From assembly GCF_002943755.1 (NCBI RefSeq), contig NZ_MQUB01000001.1:2220501-2284500 (forward strand): a DNA stretch of 64,000 nucleotides. Reading direction: 5' to 3'. Position numbers and translations under genes: made by a program. Below, piece by piece: positions 44,959 through 54,416 of the stretch. Position 1 is the stretch's first letter; every line of letters starts with the position of its first letter. Below the pieces are notes generated by a model. The model searched no databases. It worked only from the letters and a program-made list of their open reading frames with translations, and was not told the DNA's origin. This DNA comes from Aureitalea marina. Lineage in GTDB: Bacteria > Bacteroidota > Bacteroidia > Flavobacteriales > Flavobacteriaceae.

Positions 44959-46563
44959 TTAGTCGGTTAAACGCTGTCCTTTCAAGGCTTCCACCTCGAT
45001 GACCTTTTGGATCATGGGGTCGTCCATATTCAAGATTCGTTCATAGGCGTTAGGGCCGTACAACTGCTGAGCTATATTGGCCTTTAAAGCTTGCTTTAGG
45101 TCATCGTAATAGGCCGAGATATCAATTCTGGCATCCTCAAAGCGGGAGTAGGCCACAAATTCATCCGCTAGGTCGTCACTTACGGCATAGGTGGTCAGAA
45201 ACTCTTCCCAACTGAGCCCCTCGAAGGACGCCCTGTTCTTCTCCAAATGTTCAAAGATGAAATAGCTCATAAATCCACTACGAGTGACATAATCCAGTGT
45301 TTCATTTTCCACACTGGTATCCTTACCCACAAAGATGTCTGGAGTGATTCCTCCTCCTCCGTAGACCACTTTACCCATAGGTGTTACAAACTTCAGCGAG
45401 TCAGCCACCTTGATACTGTCGGCAGAACGCAGCTCTCCATTTCTGTAACGGTCCTCGTACTCCCTGAAATAGGCACCATTACCCTGCCCGTAAGGTCTTT
45501 GGATACTTCTGCCCGTGGGCGTGTAATACCTGGCAATGGTCAGACGAACCGCACTTCCGTCACCCAGCGACATCTCTCGTTGAACCAAGCCCTTCCCAAA
45601 AGAACGTCTTCCGACTATAGTTCCTTTGTCATTGTCTTGTAAGGCTCCAGCCACGATCTCACTGGCGGAAGCAGAATTCTCATTGATGAGAACATAGATC
45701 TCCCCGGTTTCAAAATCGCCACGATCAGAGGCAAAGCTCCTGCTCTCTTCTCCATTTTTATTCCGGGTGATCAACATCAGTTTATCGTCGCTCAGGAATT
45801 CGTCAGCGATTTGCTCCGCCGCCGAGATATATCCACCCGGGTTGTTACGCAAATCAAGGATCAATTTCGTGATACCCCTGTCAATTAATTCATCCAAAGC
45901 TTCGTGAAACTCGGCATAGGTTGTTTCCGAAAAACGATTGACCTTGATATAACCGATGTCGTCATTTACTTTGTAGGTAGCGTCAACACTCACAAGAGGT
46001 ACTCGCTTACGCTTGACGGTGAAATCCATTAGATCAGATTCTCCCTTACGATGGACCTTTAATCCCACTTTCGAATTGATTTCCCCTTTCAGATACTTGG
46101 AGATGCTATCCCGGTCTATTCCTTCTCCAAAAAGCTTTTTCCCATCGGCAAACAAGATGCGGTCGCCTCCTTTGATCCCAGCGCGCTCTGCCGGTCCTCC
46201 TTTTATTGCTCTTATCACCGCAATGGAATCCTGGTACACGTAGAAACTCACTCCAATACCCACGAAATTGCCACGCATATCGTCTGCATTCTCTTCGTAT
46301 TGGTTAACCGGGATGTAGACCGAATGCGGATCCAGATTCTCCAAAATTCCGTTTACGGTTACATCGACTATACTATCGGTGTTGACCTCATCTACATATT
46401 CATAATCGATATAGTCGATCAGCCGGTTGAGCTTATCTTTTTTGGAATTGGTAGCGAATATCTTTTCGGTAGAATCTTTGAAATTGAGCTTAGAACCTAT
46501 ATATACGCCTAAAGCCAGGGCAATACCCAGCATGACAGGAACATATTTCTTCAAATTGCTCAT
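44959..46563 (-). CDS. S41-family C-terminal processing peptidase
   Basis: The 534-residue protein has one N-terminal membrane anchor (about residues 8-25), a PDZ domain (about 90-170) and the peptidase core with NENSASASEIVAGAL (nucleophile Ser) and GRRSFGKGLVQ (general-base Lys), the Ser-Lys pair of tail-specific proteases. It acts in the periplasm on protein C-termini. The start overlaps the dCMP deaminase stop by one base (TAATG), so the genes are coupled, a common flavobacterial arrangement as I recall. Confidence 0.93.
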   Translation of the reverse strand: MSNLKKYVPVMLGIALALGVYIGSKLNFKDSTEKIFATNSKKDKLNRLIDYIDYEYVDEVNTDSIVDVTVNGILENLDPHSVYIPVNQYEENADDMRGNFVGIGVSFYVYQDSIAVIRAIKGGPAERAGIKGGDRILFADGKKLFGEGIDRDSISKYLKGEINSKVGLKVHRKGESDLMDFTVKRKRVPLVSVDATYKVNDDIGYIKVNRFSETTYAEFHEALDELIDRGITKLILDLRNNPGGYISAAEQIADEFLSDDKLMLITRNKNGEESRSFASDRGDFETGEIYVLINENSASASEIVAGALQDNDKGTIVGRRSFGKGLVQREMSLGDGSAVRLTIARYYTPTGRSIQRPYGQGNGAYFREYEDRYRNGELRSADSIKVADSLKFVTPMGKVVYGGGGITPDIFVGKDTSVENETLDYVTRSGFMSYFIFEHLEKNRASFEGLSWEEFLTTYAVSDDLADEFVAYSRFEDARIDISAYYDDLKQALKANIAQQLYGPNAYERILNMDDPMIQKVIEVEALKGQRLTD

Positions 46564-46991
46564 TACCCTAATTCCTCGATCTGACTAACATCTACTCCGG
46601 CCTTTCGCAAAAAGTTCAGACCAGAACCATCTTTGTATTGTTCGTGATACACCAGCCGTTTGATCCCGGCCTGATGGATCAGCTTACTACACTCCTTGCA
46701 AGGCGATAAGGTGATGTATAATGTCGCCCCTACACATGATTGAGTAGAGGAAGCAACCTTGGAGATTGCGTTTGCCTCTGCGTGCAACACATACCATTTG
46801 GTATATCCATCATCGTCCTCACAAATATTCTCAAACCCGGTTGGCGTTCCGTTATATCCGTCGGAGATGATCATCTTATCTTTCACGATCAAAGCTCCAA
46901 CCTGTCTCCGCTCACAATAAGAGAGTTTACTCCACTCTATGGCCATTCTCAAATAGGCTATGTCGTATTGTCGCTGTTTAGCTTGATTCAT
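46563..46991 (-). CDS. Deoxycytidylate (dCMP) deaminase
   Basis: The 142-residue enzyme has the zinc site HAEANAISK and SPCKECSKLIHQAGI and the N-terminal RQVGALIVKDKMIISDGYNGTP typical of dCMP deaminases (ComEB-like). It turns dCMP into dUMP for dTMP synthesis. It is translationally coupled to the S41 protease and follows the HupE-like gene by about 80 bases. Confidence 0.92.
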   Translation of the reverse strand: MNQAKQRQYDIAYLRMAIEWSKLSYCERRQVGALIVKDKMIISDGYNGTPTGFENICEDDDGYTKWYVLHAEANAISKVASSTQSCVGATLYITLSPCKECSKLIHQAGIKRLVYHEQYKDGSGLNFLRKAGVDVSQIEELG

Positions 46992-47070
46992 ATAGTTGAT
47001 ATGTAGCGAAATTAGGTCTTAGTTACAGTTGCTCAATGCAGACCCCTGTTAAATGTTTCTCAAATCCGGA

Positions 47071-47643
47071 TCAGAAGATCCAATTTTCCACCAGCATGGG
47101 TAAACAGAGCGCAGTGACAGCCCCTGAAATGAAGATGATCCAGTCTCTTTGGGTCAGCTTGAGGGTTGTTCTGAAAAGAGCAGCAACGATCAAGACAACA
47201 AGAACGATGATAACCTGAGCCGTTTCTATTCCCAGGGCAAATTCTAACAAGGGCATGAAGGCCTGCTCGTCATTGATCTGAACAAAATATCTCCCAAACC
47301 CAAATCCATGAATCAAGCCAAAGAACAGGGTGACCCCATATATAACGCGCTGATCACTTTCTTGTTTGTCCAATTGGATCAAGGGGAATAAGGCAGCGAT
47401 AAGGATAGAGACCGGTATTAGAAATTCTATCCAGCTGGAGGAAACACTGAGCCAACCATAATTGGTAATAAGCAGGGACAGGGAGTGCCCTAAAGTAAAC
47501 AAGGTGACCAGTAGTAGTAATCGCTTCCACTGCGCCACCTGATAAGGTGCCGATAAGGCAACAAGAAACAGAACATGATCGTAGGCATTCCAATCCAGGA
47601 CATGTTCCAGACCTAATTTAAAGTACAGCCAGAATTCTGACAT
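47071..47643 (-). CDS. HupE/UreJ-family membrane protein
   Basis: The 190-residue protein has about six or seven hydrophobic helices. It carries the HupE/UreJ_2 features GLEHVLDWNAYDHVLFLVAL, FTLGHSLSLL and FGLIHGFGFG, with conserved His residues that could bind a metal. HupE proteins are linked to nickel import for hydrogenase or urease, but neither is in the window, and Bacteroidota copies often stand alone. Function in this organism is open. Confidence 0.85.
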   Translation of the reverse strand: MSEFWLYFKLGLEHVLDWNAYDHVLFLVALSAPYQVAQWKRLLLLVTLFTLGHSLSLLITNYGWLSVSSSWIEFLIPVSILIAALFPLIQLDKQESDQRVIYGVTLFFGLIHGFGFGRYFVQINDEQAFMPLLEFALGIETAQVIIVLVVLIVAALFRTTLKLTQRDWIIFISGAVTALCLPMLVENWIF

Positions 47644-47692
47644 TCGTTATTCATTTTGGACCTGCTTACAGGTCATCATCAACATACCATCC

Positions 47693-48073
47693 TCAATAGC
47701 TGCCTACCGTTGGGATCTCTACCTGTTCCACCAGATCTGAAGCTTGCAAATTCTTGGCAAATTGTGGCAATTCTATTTCCGGATCTAATTTATAATCTAC
47801 CCAACCCGTTGCCGTACTACGGATCAATTCAAGCCCGTTAGCGGCTTCAAAGCCACGGATCGCATCCGGCTCAGAACCACTAACGAACTTGATTGTCAAA
47901 GTGCCTTTTTCTACCAGGAATTTATCGGCTCCATTTTCGGAAATCTGGTACCAATCACCATCCACCTTCTGATATTGCTTCCCGTTAAAATCTATAGTTC
48001 CGGAACAAGAAAACAAGCTAAAAAGTAGGAGCACAACTAAAAACCCCGATAGATCGGACTTCAAAAACGTCAT
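47693..48073 (-). CDS. Stand-alone lipoprotein copy of a subtilase propeptide
   Basis: The 126-residue protein has a signal sequence with a lipobox (LLLFSLFSC, then SG), so it is probably membrane-anchored. The rest aligns along its whole length with residues 22-122 of the subtilase encoded 12 bases upstream: FNGKQYQKVDGDWYQISENG versus FQGNTYRMINNQWHMSGENG, then TGWVDYKL versus TGWVDYQI, and the C-terminus EIPTVGSY versus EFPTIGYY. It ends just where the mature protease would begin. Subtilase propeptides bind and block their enzyme, so this may be a dedicated inhibitor; that is inference. Confidence 0.85.
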   Translation of the reverse strand: MTFLKSDLSGFLVVLLLFSLFSCSGTIDFNGKQYQKVDGDWYQISENGADKFLVEKGTLTIKFVSGSEPDAIRGFEAANGLELIRSTATGWVDYKLDPEIELPQFAKNLQASDLVEQVEIPTVGSY

Positions 48074-48085
48074 AGTTGCCGTCCT

Positions 48086-49777
48086 TTAATTCTTTACAAA
48101 TTTCTTGACGATGGAATCTCCTCCGGAAGTAACCCTGATGAGGTAAACACCAGAAGACAGATCCTGAACATCCAAAGTGGCTGTATTGCCTGAAATTCTG
48201 GAAGGTCGGATATTGTCCCGCACTACCTGTCCGTTCAAGGCCGTGATACCAATCTGGACACCGTCTCCCATTTGAACTGGCAGCCTTAGGTCCAGGACAT
48301 CATTGGCCGGGTTTGGGCTCAGGATGATACCTTCCAGGCCGTTTGAGCTGGCGAGTCCGAGGGTTTGTGCTGCCATATCTACAGCCGCCTTGGCATTGAT
48401 CCTTCCATAACCCAATTGACGGGAGTGACCTGGATCGTCTTTGTTCCAATCGTAGTCATATCCTCCAACCTTGTCTGCAGTTTCCTTAAGAATTTCCTTT
48501 ACTTCTTCAGGGGTCAGATCAGGATTTACAGAGAGCATAAGTGCAATAACCCCGCTGGCAATTGGTGAGGCAAAGGAGGTACCGTCACTGGTTCCATAGT
48601 CCGAACCGGATACCAATTGTGTACTCCAGATAGAAACACCTGGAGCGGAAATAAATAGCTGAGGGCCATGGTTGGAAAAACCTGCTCGGAAATCATTCTG
48701 ATTGGTTGCACCAATTGCCCAAACATTTTCAAGATTGCCCGGAAATCCAACAGAATTCGTTGAACCATTATTCCCGGAGGCATTCACAATGATCACCCCA
48801 AAGTCGTTGTAAGCCAACTCAACAGCATCGATAATGGCCTGGCTGGTTCCCACGGTCAAACTTAATTGAACCTGGCGAGCTCCGATCTCGGCAGCATAAA
48901 GGATAGCGTCGTCTAGAACAGAGCCATTTGGACCAGTAATCCCTACGGCACAAGGAAGCAATTTAGCTCCTTCACTATTCCATCCTCCGGCAACACCGGA
49001 AATACCTTCATCATTGTTTGTTTTAGCCGCTACGATTCCCGAAACATGGGTCCCGTGAAAGAATTGATTCCCTTGCTGGTCCTGGCGTGCGTCATTCCAA
49101 TTATTGGAAAAGTTCCATCCCTTCCAATCGTCGATCAGTCCGTTGCCATCGTCATCTATGCCATTTCCGGTAGAAGGATCGTTCGGATCTGCCCAGGCAT
49201 CCTCGCCAGGGTTCAGGAAAATATTACTATGAGAATCTTCTCCCATTCCCAGGTCCTGGTGAATCCAATCCACACCAGAATCAAGAATGGCTACAGCGAT
49301 GGATGGATCACCCGTAGTGACATCCCAGGCTTCTTCGATATCGATATCCGCATCATTGTCTTGCATTAAGTGCCAGGAATTCGGGAATAAGGCATCATCC
49401 GGAATTAATGTGTAATAACCAATGGTCGGGAACTCCAGTTGAGACACCACTTGTTGTCCTTGTAATTGCTGGGCCTTTTGAAAAGGATCTGTGCCCTCCG
49501 CTATCTGGTAGTCTACCCAACCTGTGATGGCCTTTCGCAAGCGAGTGAGCTCATTGTTCTGTTCGAAAGCCGTGATGGCATCATCAGTGGCTCTCTGGTC
49601 AATTTTAATGCTAATGGTATTTTCCACTAAGGGGAAATCCATACCGTTCTCACCGCTCATATGCCATTGATTATTGATCATTCGGTAGGTGTTGCCCTGA
49701 AAGCTTACAGTCTGGGCTATGGCAGAGCCAAAAACAAGTATGAAAAGCGAGATAAATAGTGTAATTGTTTTTTTCAT
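48086..49777 (-). CDS. Secreted S8 subtilisin-like protease with T9SS sorting domain
   Basis: The 563-residue protein has a signal peptide (to about AIAQ), a propeptide (about 23-122), and the S8 catalytic domain with Asp166 (VAILDSGVDW), His241 (HGTHVSGIVA) and Ser401 (GTSFASPIASG). Asp/Asn-rich turns at about 197-217 (DPNDPSTGNGIDDDGNG) probably bind calcium. The last ~75 residues (LSPNPANDVLDLRL...LSSGVYLIRV...IVKKFVKN) are a type A T9SS sorting domain. It should be exported to the surface or medium. The next gene is a free-standing copy of its propeptide. Confidence 0.95.
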   Translation of the reverse strand: MKKTITLFISLFILVFGSAIAQTVSFQGNTYRMINNQWHMSGENGMDFPLVENTISIKIDQRATDDAITAFEQNNELTRLRKAITGWVDYQIAEGTDPFQKAQQLQGQQVVSQLEFPTIGYYTLIPDDALFPNSWHLMQDNDADIDIEEAWDVTTGDPSIAVAILDSGVDWIHQDLGMGEDSHSNIFLNPGEDAWADPNDPSTGNGIDDDGNGLIDDWKGWNFSNNWNDARQDQQGNQFFHGTHVSGIVAAKTNNDEGISGVAGGWNSEGAKLLPCAVGITGPNGSVLDDAILYAAEIGARQVQLSLTVGTSQAIIDAVELAYNDFGVIIVNASGNNGSTNSVGFPGNLENVWAIGATNQNDFRAGFSNHGPQLFISAPGVSIWSTQLVSGSDYGTSDGTSFASPIASGVIALMLSVNPDLTPEEVKEILKETADKVGGYDYDWNKDDPGHSRQLGYGRINAKAAVDMAAQTLGLASSNGLEGIILSPNPANDVLDLRLPVQMGDGVQIGITALNGQVVRDNIRPSRISGNTATLDVQDLSSGVYLIRVTSGGDSIVKKFVKN

Positions 49778-50060
49778 AATACGGTTTGATAGGTTCTAAT
49801 TCGAGTAGTGTTAGTTCAAATTTTTCTAATGAAATCTACGCAAGGTAGTAATCTTTTGGTACTTCTATGTTAAACCTTATTGGGTCATCGCTATTTATTG
49901 GCAATGCTATGATTACTATTTAGGCTGAGGCCATTATATCGAGGTAGTCACTAGCCCAACTGATTCATTCCTTGAATAAAAATGGCCAGGCACAAGCCAT
50001 ATTTTTACTAAATTAAGACTCTGTTTAAATGAACAACACCTCTCTCTAACTGCACCAATT
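49778..50060. other. Intergenic region without recognised features
   Basis: This 283-base AT-rich stretch separates the divergent subtilase and AI-2E-type permease genes and must hold both promoters. I could not place a convincing TAnnTTTG box, hairpin or operator. Confidence 0.6.
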
Positions 50061-51164
50061 ATGAATGCCGACCAAAACAAAAAAGACAATTTCATGAAAA
50101 TTGTCGATATACTTATTCGCTTGGGCTTTCTAGCTTTACTGGTTGCCTGGTGCTTTCAAATTCTGACTCCTTTTGCCGGTGTCATCTTGTGGGGAATCAT
50201 CCTCGCGATAGCTATGTACCCAGTTCATCAATCCCTAGAGAAGAGATTTAAGGGCAGGAAAAAAATGGGCTCCACAGTTTTGGTCCTGATAGGACTTATA
50301 ATCATCATCATACCCACTTGGTTGTTTGTCGATTCCATCATAGTGGGATTGACGGACCTCGGTTCGGATTTCAATTCCGGTAATCTGACCATCCCACCTC
50401 CAGACCCAGCCATTGCCGATTGGCCTCTGATAGGGGAGGATCTGCACAGAATATGGGGCGAAGCTTCACAAAGCATTGAAAATCTGTTGACCAAATACCG
50501 GGAGCAATTGCTCGTATTTGGGCAGGCAATTTTTGATGGGATCAAAAGTATTGGTGGAAGTTTAGTGACCTTTATTCTGGCCGTTATCATTGCAGGTGCC
50601 TTGCTATCCAGTGATTACGCCCAGGTTCAGGGAAGGAAATTCTTTAAGCGTCTGGTTGGAGAACGAGGAGACGAGTTCATCGAAATCACGGCCAATACAG
50701 TTGGTAATGTAGTCAAGGGCGTAATTGGTGTTGCTATCATCCAGGCTTTCCTAGTTGGCTTAGGTCTTCTAGGCGCAGGCGTACCCTATGCTGGTGTCTG
50801 GACTCTTGCTGTACTCATTCTGGCCATACTACAATTGCCAGTCATGGTCATTGTCATTTTTCCGATCATCATGATTTTCAATTCCATGGAAACTTTGCCG
50901 GCCGTATTATGGACGGTCTACCTGTTTGCCGCAGGACTATCTGACACACCTTTGAAGGCCATTTTCTTAGGGAAGGGTGCTGCAGTACCCATGCTGGTGA
51001 TCTTTTTAGGGGTAATCGGCGGGTTTATCATGTCTGGCTTCATTGGTTTATTTACGGGAGCCATCGTGGTCTCACTTGGATATACCCTTTTCACCACCTG
51101 GCTCAATGCAGGAGATAGTGCGGAAGAAGAAAGACTGCCTGACCCTGCACCCGAGACAGAATAA
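50061..51164 (+). CDS. AI-2E family (PerM-like) membrane permease
   Basis: The 367-residue protein has the AI-2E/PerM plan: two to three N-terminal helices (about 20-60, 75-95), a long extramembrane loop (about 100-165), and several C-terminal helices with the motifs GNVVKGVIGVAIIQAFLVGLG-like and GVIGGFIMSGFIGLFTGAIV. The family includes the autoinducer-2 exporter TqsA and sodium/proton antiporters, so the substrate is unsure. It is followed after 80 bases by two genes for exported proteins on the same strand. Confidence 0.85.
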   Translation: MNADQNKKDNFMKIVDILIRLGFLALLVAWCFQILTPFAGVILWGIILAIAMYPVHQSLEKRFKGRKKMGSTVLVLIGLIIIIIPTWLFVDSIIVGLTDLGSDFNSGNLTIPPPDPAIADWPLIGEDLHRIWGEASQSIENLLTKYREQLLVFGQAIFDGIKSIGGSLVTFILAVIIAGALLSSDYAQVQGRKFFKRLVGERGDEFIEITANTVGNVVKGVIGVAIIQAFLVGLGLLGAGVPYAGVWTLAVLILAILQLPVMVIVIFPIIMIFNSMETLPAVLWTVYLFAAGLSDTPLKAIFLGKGAAVPMLVIFLGVIGGFIMSGFIGLFTGAIVVSLGYTLFTTWLNAGDSAEEERLPDPAPETE

Positions 51165-51244
51165 TTTCTTTGTGGTTGGATGATCCCTGAAAATTTGCTA
51201 AGTTAGGGGTGAATACATTCATTATCAACGTTTAAACCAATCCT

Positions 51245-52075
51245 ATGCGAACATTTTCATTTTTACTGCTGATCGTATTTATGATTGGTGGCACAAGCCA
51301 TTTCTGTGCTCAAACCTTCACCATGGGCAAAAAATGCCGGGCGGCTTTAGAAGAAGCCGAAACCGCGGTGGCAGATGATATGCCAGAACAGGCATTGACC
51401 CTATTCGACCAATTCTCCTCCAAATGTAAGACCAAGGATGCCAAGGAACGAGCTGCAATTGGTAAGGCCCAGGCCTACAACGCCCTGCAGCTTTACCCCT
51501 CTGCAATCGCTGAAGCAGATAAGGCCCTGGATGTAACCAAGGGAAAAAGTCTGGAGGGTCACTTTCAGAAAGCCATTGCCCTAAACAGGTCTGGCGATAT
51601 ACAGGGGTCGAAGAAAGAACTGAAGGCGGTGATGGAACTGACCGAAAACAATGAGAACACAGCTCAACGTGCTTCAAATTACGCCGTAATGGCCGCTATT
51701 TACGAACGCCAGTTAAAGCAGGTTGATTCTGCTGAATACTACCTCGATAAAGCCAGGGAACTAGACCCTAACAATGTCAATTTTGTGATTCAGGAGGGCG
51801 ATATGTATGTAGGGATGGAAGACTATGATAAAGCCTATAGGATGTATGATCAGGCCGCCGATATGCAACCTGCTTCATTAGAAGTGTATGTCGCCCGCAG
51901 TGAAGCTCGCTTAATTCAGATGCGGCAGAAATACGGGACAGACCAGGCTCAGGCACTTCGAAAAAAAATGACTCCCACAGAAAATCAAGCACTCTGCTCA
52001 GATCTGAAAAAAGCTGTTTCCCTGGGATGGAATGATATGAACAAAGAACTATTCATCGCATTGGTTTGCGACTAA
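51245..52075 (+). CDS. Exported TPR-repeat protein
   Basis: The 276-residue protein has a signal peptide (MRTFSFLLLIVF... to about FCAQ) and helical repeats from about residue 30 to 230, including ALQLYPSAIAEADKALDVTKGK, VMAAIYERQLKQVDSAEYYLDKA and DYDKAYRMYDQAADMQPAS, which fit four to five TPR units. TPR proteins are scaffolds; the partner is unknown. It precedes the OmpA-like lipoprotein by 13 bases, so both are likely expressed together at the envelope. Confidence 0.8.
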   Translation: MRTFSFLLLIVFMIGGTSHFCAQTFTMGKKCRAALEEAETAVADDMPEQALTLFDQFSSKCKTKDAKERAAIGKAQAYNALQLYPSAIAEADKALDVTKGKSLEGHFQKAIALNRSGDIQGSKKELKAVMELTENNENTAQRASNYAVMAAIYERQLKQVDSAEYYLDKARELDPNNVNFVIQEGDMYVGMEDYDKAYRMYDQAADMQPASLEVYVARSEARLIQMRQKYGTDQAQALRKKMTPTENQALCSDLKKAVSLGWNDMNKELFIALVCD

Positions 52076-52088
52076 CCATTGACTAAAC

Positions 52089-52736
52089 ATGAAAAAAGCA
52101 AGAATATATCTGTTAGCCGCCCTGGTACTGGTAGGATGCGGCACATTGAACAAGCAGCAAAAAGGAACCATAGCCGGAAGTGCAGGAGGCGCTCTTTTGG
52201 GAGCAGCGGTATCCAAGGGTAGTGTATGGGGTATATTGATCGGAGCCGCCGTAGGGGGAACCGCAGGAAATCTGATCGGAAAAAAGATGGACCAGCAGGC
52301 CCGGGAATTGACCCAAGCCGTACCCACCGCAGAAGTAAGCCGAGTAAGTGAGGGCATCAATGTGACCTTCGATTCCAGCGTGGCCTTCCAAATCAACTCG
52401 GCCGAATTGAACCAGGATTACAAGGATGATCTACAAAGGGTAGCTGCTGTTTTCCAGAAATATCCGGACACCAACATACTAATTGAAGGCCATACAGACG
52501 ATTCCGGACCTGCGGAGTTCAATATGAAGTTGTCCGAACAGCGGGCCAAATCGGTAGCGACTTATCTTGCTGCAAATGGAGTTGACACTTCCAGATTGAC
52601 CCAAAAATGGTATGGGGAAGAGCAACCTAAATATCCTAATGACGAAGCGAACAGAGCCAAGAACAGACGAGTAGAACTTGCGATCTACGCCAATGATGAC
52701 ATGAAAGAAGCCGCCAAGACAGGAAATCTTGACTGA
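52089..52736 (+). CDS. OmpA-family peptidoglycan-associated lipoprotein
   Basis: The 215-residue protein has a lipobox (LAALVLVGC), a Gly/Ala-rich glycine-zipper segment (about 28-65, GTIAGSAGGALLGAAVSKG and GAAVGGTAGNLIGKKM) that may insert in the membrane, and a C-terminal OmpA domain (about 95-205) with TNILIEGHTDDSG and NMKLSEQRAKSVATYL, the peptidoglycan-binding motif. It links the outer membrane to the cell wall, like Pal or YiaD. It follows the TPR gene by 13 bases. Confidence 0.92.
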   Translation: MKKARIYLLAALVLVGCGTLNKQQKGTIAGSAGGALLGAAVSKGSVWGILIGAAVGGTAGNLIGKKMDQQARELTQAVPTAEVSRVSEGINVTFDSSVAFQINSAELNQDYKDDLQRVAAVFQKYPDTNILIEGHTDDSGPAEFNMKLSEQRAKSVATYLAANGVDTSRLTQKWYGEEQPKYPNDEANRAKNRRVELAIYANDDMKEAAKTGNLD

Positions 52737-52740
52737 TCGC

Positions 52741-54267
52741 TTATTGGTTCGCTACCGTTAGCTCCATGGGTTTGATTCGGCGTAAGCCTTTAATTCTGGC
52801 CTGACCCTCGACCTCTAATTTGGTATAGGGAGTTGTGGGAAACACCAATTCTGTCATTACTCGTTGCCCTTGGTTTACAAAGAGCTCGACGGATGAGGCA
52901 TCCAAGTATAACTCGATACGTTCAACTTGCAGCTCATCGAGATCCAATTTGTGGATGGCCGCAAATCCTTCTTCAAAATCGGAAATTCCCGCTTTTGTTC
53001 TATCGAACAGCAGTTGCCCATCCGTGAGTTGAATCTGAATTTTTTCGTTCGAATCATTGGACAGCGTAAACAAGCAATCTCCATTCACTTGAAAATCGAC
53101 GTAGGAAGCTGGTCCAAGTTCTTCTTTAGCTATCTCAGCACCGAGCAACTGTTCTGCTTCCTGTACAACGGTAGAATGGACCCGGAAGCTATCCCCTTCA
53201 CGATGCAAGCTCAGGGAGCGTGGTAAGGTCATAGCGCTTCGCCAACTTGCCGTAGGAACTAGCTGGGCATATTGCCAATTGCTCATCCATCCAATGAACA
53301 GGATTCTATCGTCCGGATTATCACTCCAGGTTACACCGGCATAATTATCCGCCCCATGATCCAACCAAACTGCCTTCTCAAGTTCACCCTCCTGTGCGGG
53401 ACGCGGTAGCAGATTTTGTTCGAATGCCGTATCCAGAGTAAAGGCATTTCCATTAAACTCACCGATAAAATACTGAGTCGCAGAACCACCTTGTGGCCCT
53501 CCAGGGTTAATGCTGACCAGCAAAACCCAGCGCTGTTCGTCTGATCCTTCAACCTGCATCGGAATGAGATCAGGACATTCCCAAACACCACCGTGTGAAC
53601 CCCATTCCAGACCAAAATCACTTTCCTTGTTCCAGTCGAGGAGATTTTCAGACGAATAAAAACTAATGTGGTCTGCCACAGCCAAGGTCATGATCCATCG
53701 TTGGCTAGGCTCATGCCAGCGAACCTTTGGATCCCGGAAGTCGCGGATCCCAGGATTGGGCAAAACGGGATTACCTTCGTACTTGATCCATTCTCGTCCA
53801 CCATCCAGGCTATATGCTATTCCCTGGTACTGAAAATCTAAGGCATCGGTCTCCGCTGCTTCTGGTTCGTGGTAAGTGAAAATGGCAATCAATGCCGGGT
53901 TCTCTTCCGAACCTAAACCACTGGTATTCTTCCAATCGACCACCGCACTTCCAGAGAAGATATAACCCAGGCTGTCCGGATAAAGCGCTATTGGTAGGTG
54001 TTCCCAATTGACCATATCGCTGGAAACCGCATGCCCCCAGTGCATCGGGCCCCAAACAATGTCATCCGGGTAGTATTGATAGAACAAATGATACTCCCCC
54101 TTGTAATAGACCATTCCGTTGGGATCGTTCATCCACTTCTCTTGAGGCGTAAAATGATATAATGGGCGATAGTCCTCCATGCCTGTAACTGTTTCTTCAA
54201 TCTCGGGTTGAATATTGTTTTTACATGAAATTCCCACAAGAATCAAAAGCAGACAAATGTATCGCAT
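52741..54267 (-). CDS. GH32 glycoside hydrolase lipoprotein (fructan/sucrose hydrolase type)
   Basis: From ATG 54267 (508 residues) the protein has a signal with a lipobox-like Cys15 (LVGISC). The five-bladed GH32 propeller carries the three acidic motifs: WMNDPNG (nucleophile Asp48), FRDPKV (transition-state Asp) and WECPDL (acid/base Glu). A C-terminal beta-sandwich follows (about 365-508). It likely hydrolyses beta-fructosides such as levan, inulin or sucrose at the cell surface. No SusC/D pair or fructokinase lies nearby, so it is not in a typical polysaccharide locus. An in-frame ATG at 54321 would put 18 extra residues before the signal and is rejected. Confidence 0.92.
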   Translation of the reverse strand: MRYICLLLILVGISCKNNIQPEIEETVTGMEDYRPLYHFTPQEKWMNDPNGMVYYKGEYHLFYQYYPDDIVWGPMHWGHAVSSDMVNWEHLPIALYPDSLGYIFSGSAVVDWKNTSGLGSEENPALIAIFTYHEPEAAETDALDFQYQGIAYSLDGGREWIKYEGNPVLPNPGIRDFRDPKVRWHEPSQRWIMTLAVADHISFYSSENLLDWNKESDFGLEWGSHGGVWECPDLIPMQVEGSDEQRWVLLVSINPGGPQGGSATQYFIGEFNGNAFTLDTAFEQNLLPRPAQEGELEKAVWLDHGADNYAGVTWSDNPDDRILFIGWMSNWQYAQLVPTASWRSAMTLPRSLSLHREGDSFRVHSTVVQEAEQLLGAEIAKEELGPASYVDFQVNGDCLFTLSNDSNEKIQIQLTDGQLLFDRTKAGISDFEEGFAAIHKLDLDELQVERIELYLDASSVELFVNQGQRVMTELVFPTTPYTKLEVEGQARIKGLRRIKPMELTVANQ

Positions 54268-54290
54268 TATCAGTAGTTTTATAATCTTAA

Positions 54291-54300
54291 TATACGTATA
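54291..54300. promoter_or_regulatory. 10-bp palindrome upstream of the GH32 gene
   Basis: TATACGTATA is self-complementary, 23 bases upstream of the GH32 start, within the predicted promoter zone. A CG-centred palindrome could suit a LacI-type regulator, but the site is short and AT-rich. Confidence 0.25.
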
Positions 54301-54416
54301 CTCAGAGAACTTTATAAACACACATCCGATAAGAAATTCGTATTTTACCTAATCATGGTTCGGGTCCAATTTACCATCAACAAGATCAAGATCTGATCAC
54401 AATACCAACTAAAAAA

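Noticed and set aside
54291-54300. Strong operator for GH32
   Set aside because: A 10-bp AT-rich palindrome can easily arise by chance; kept only as a weak feature.
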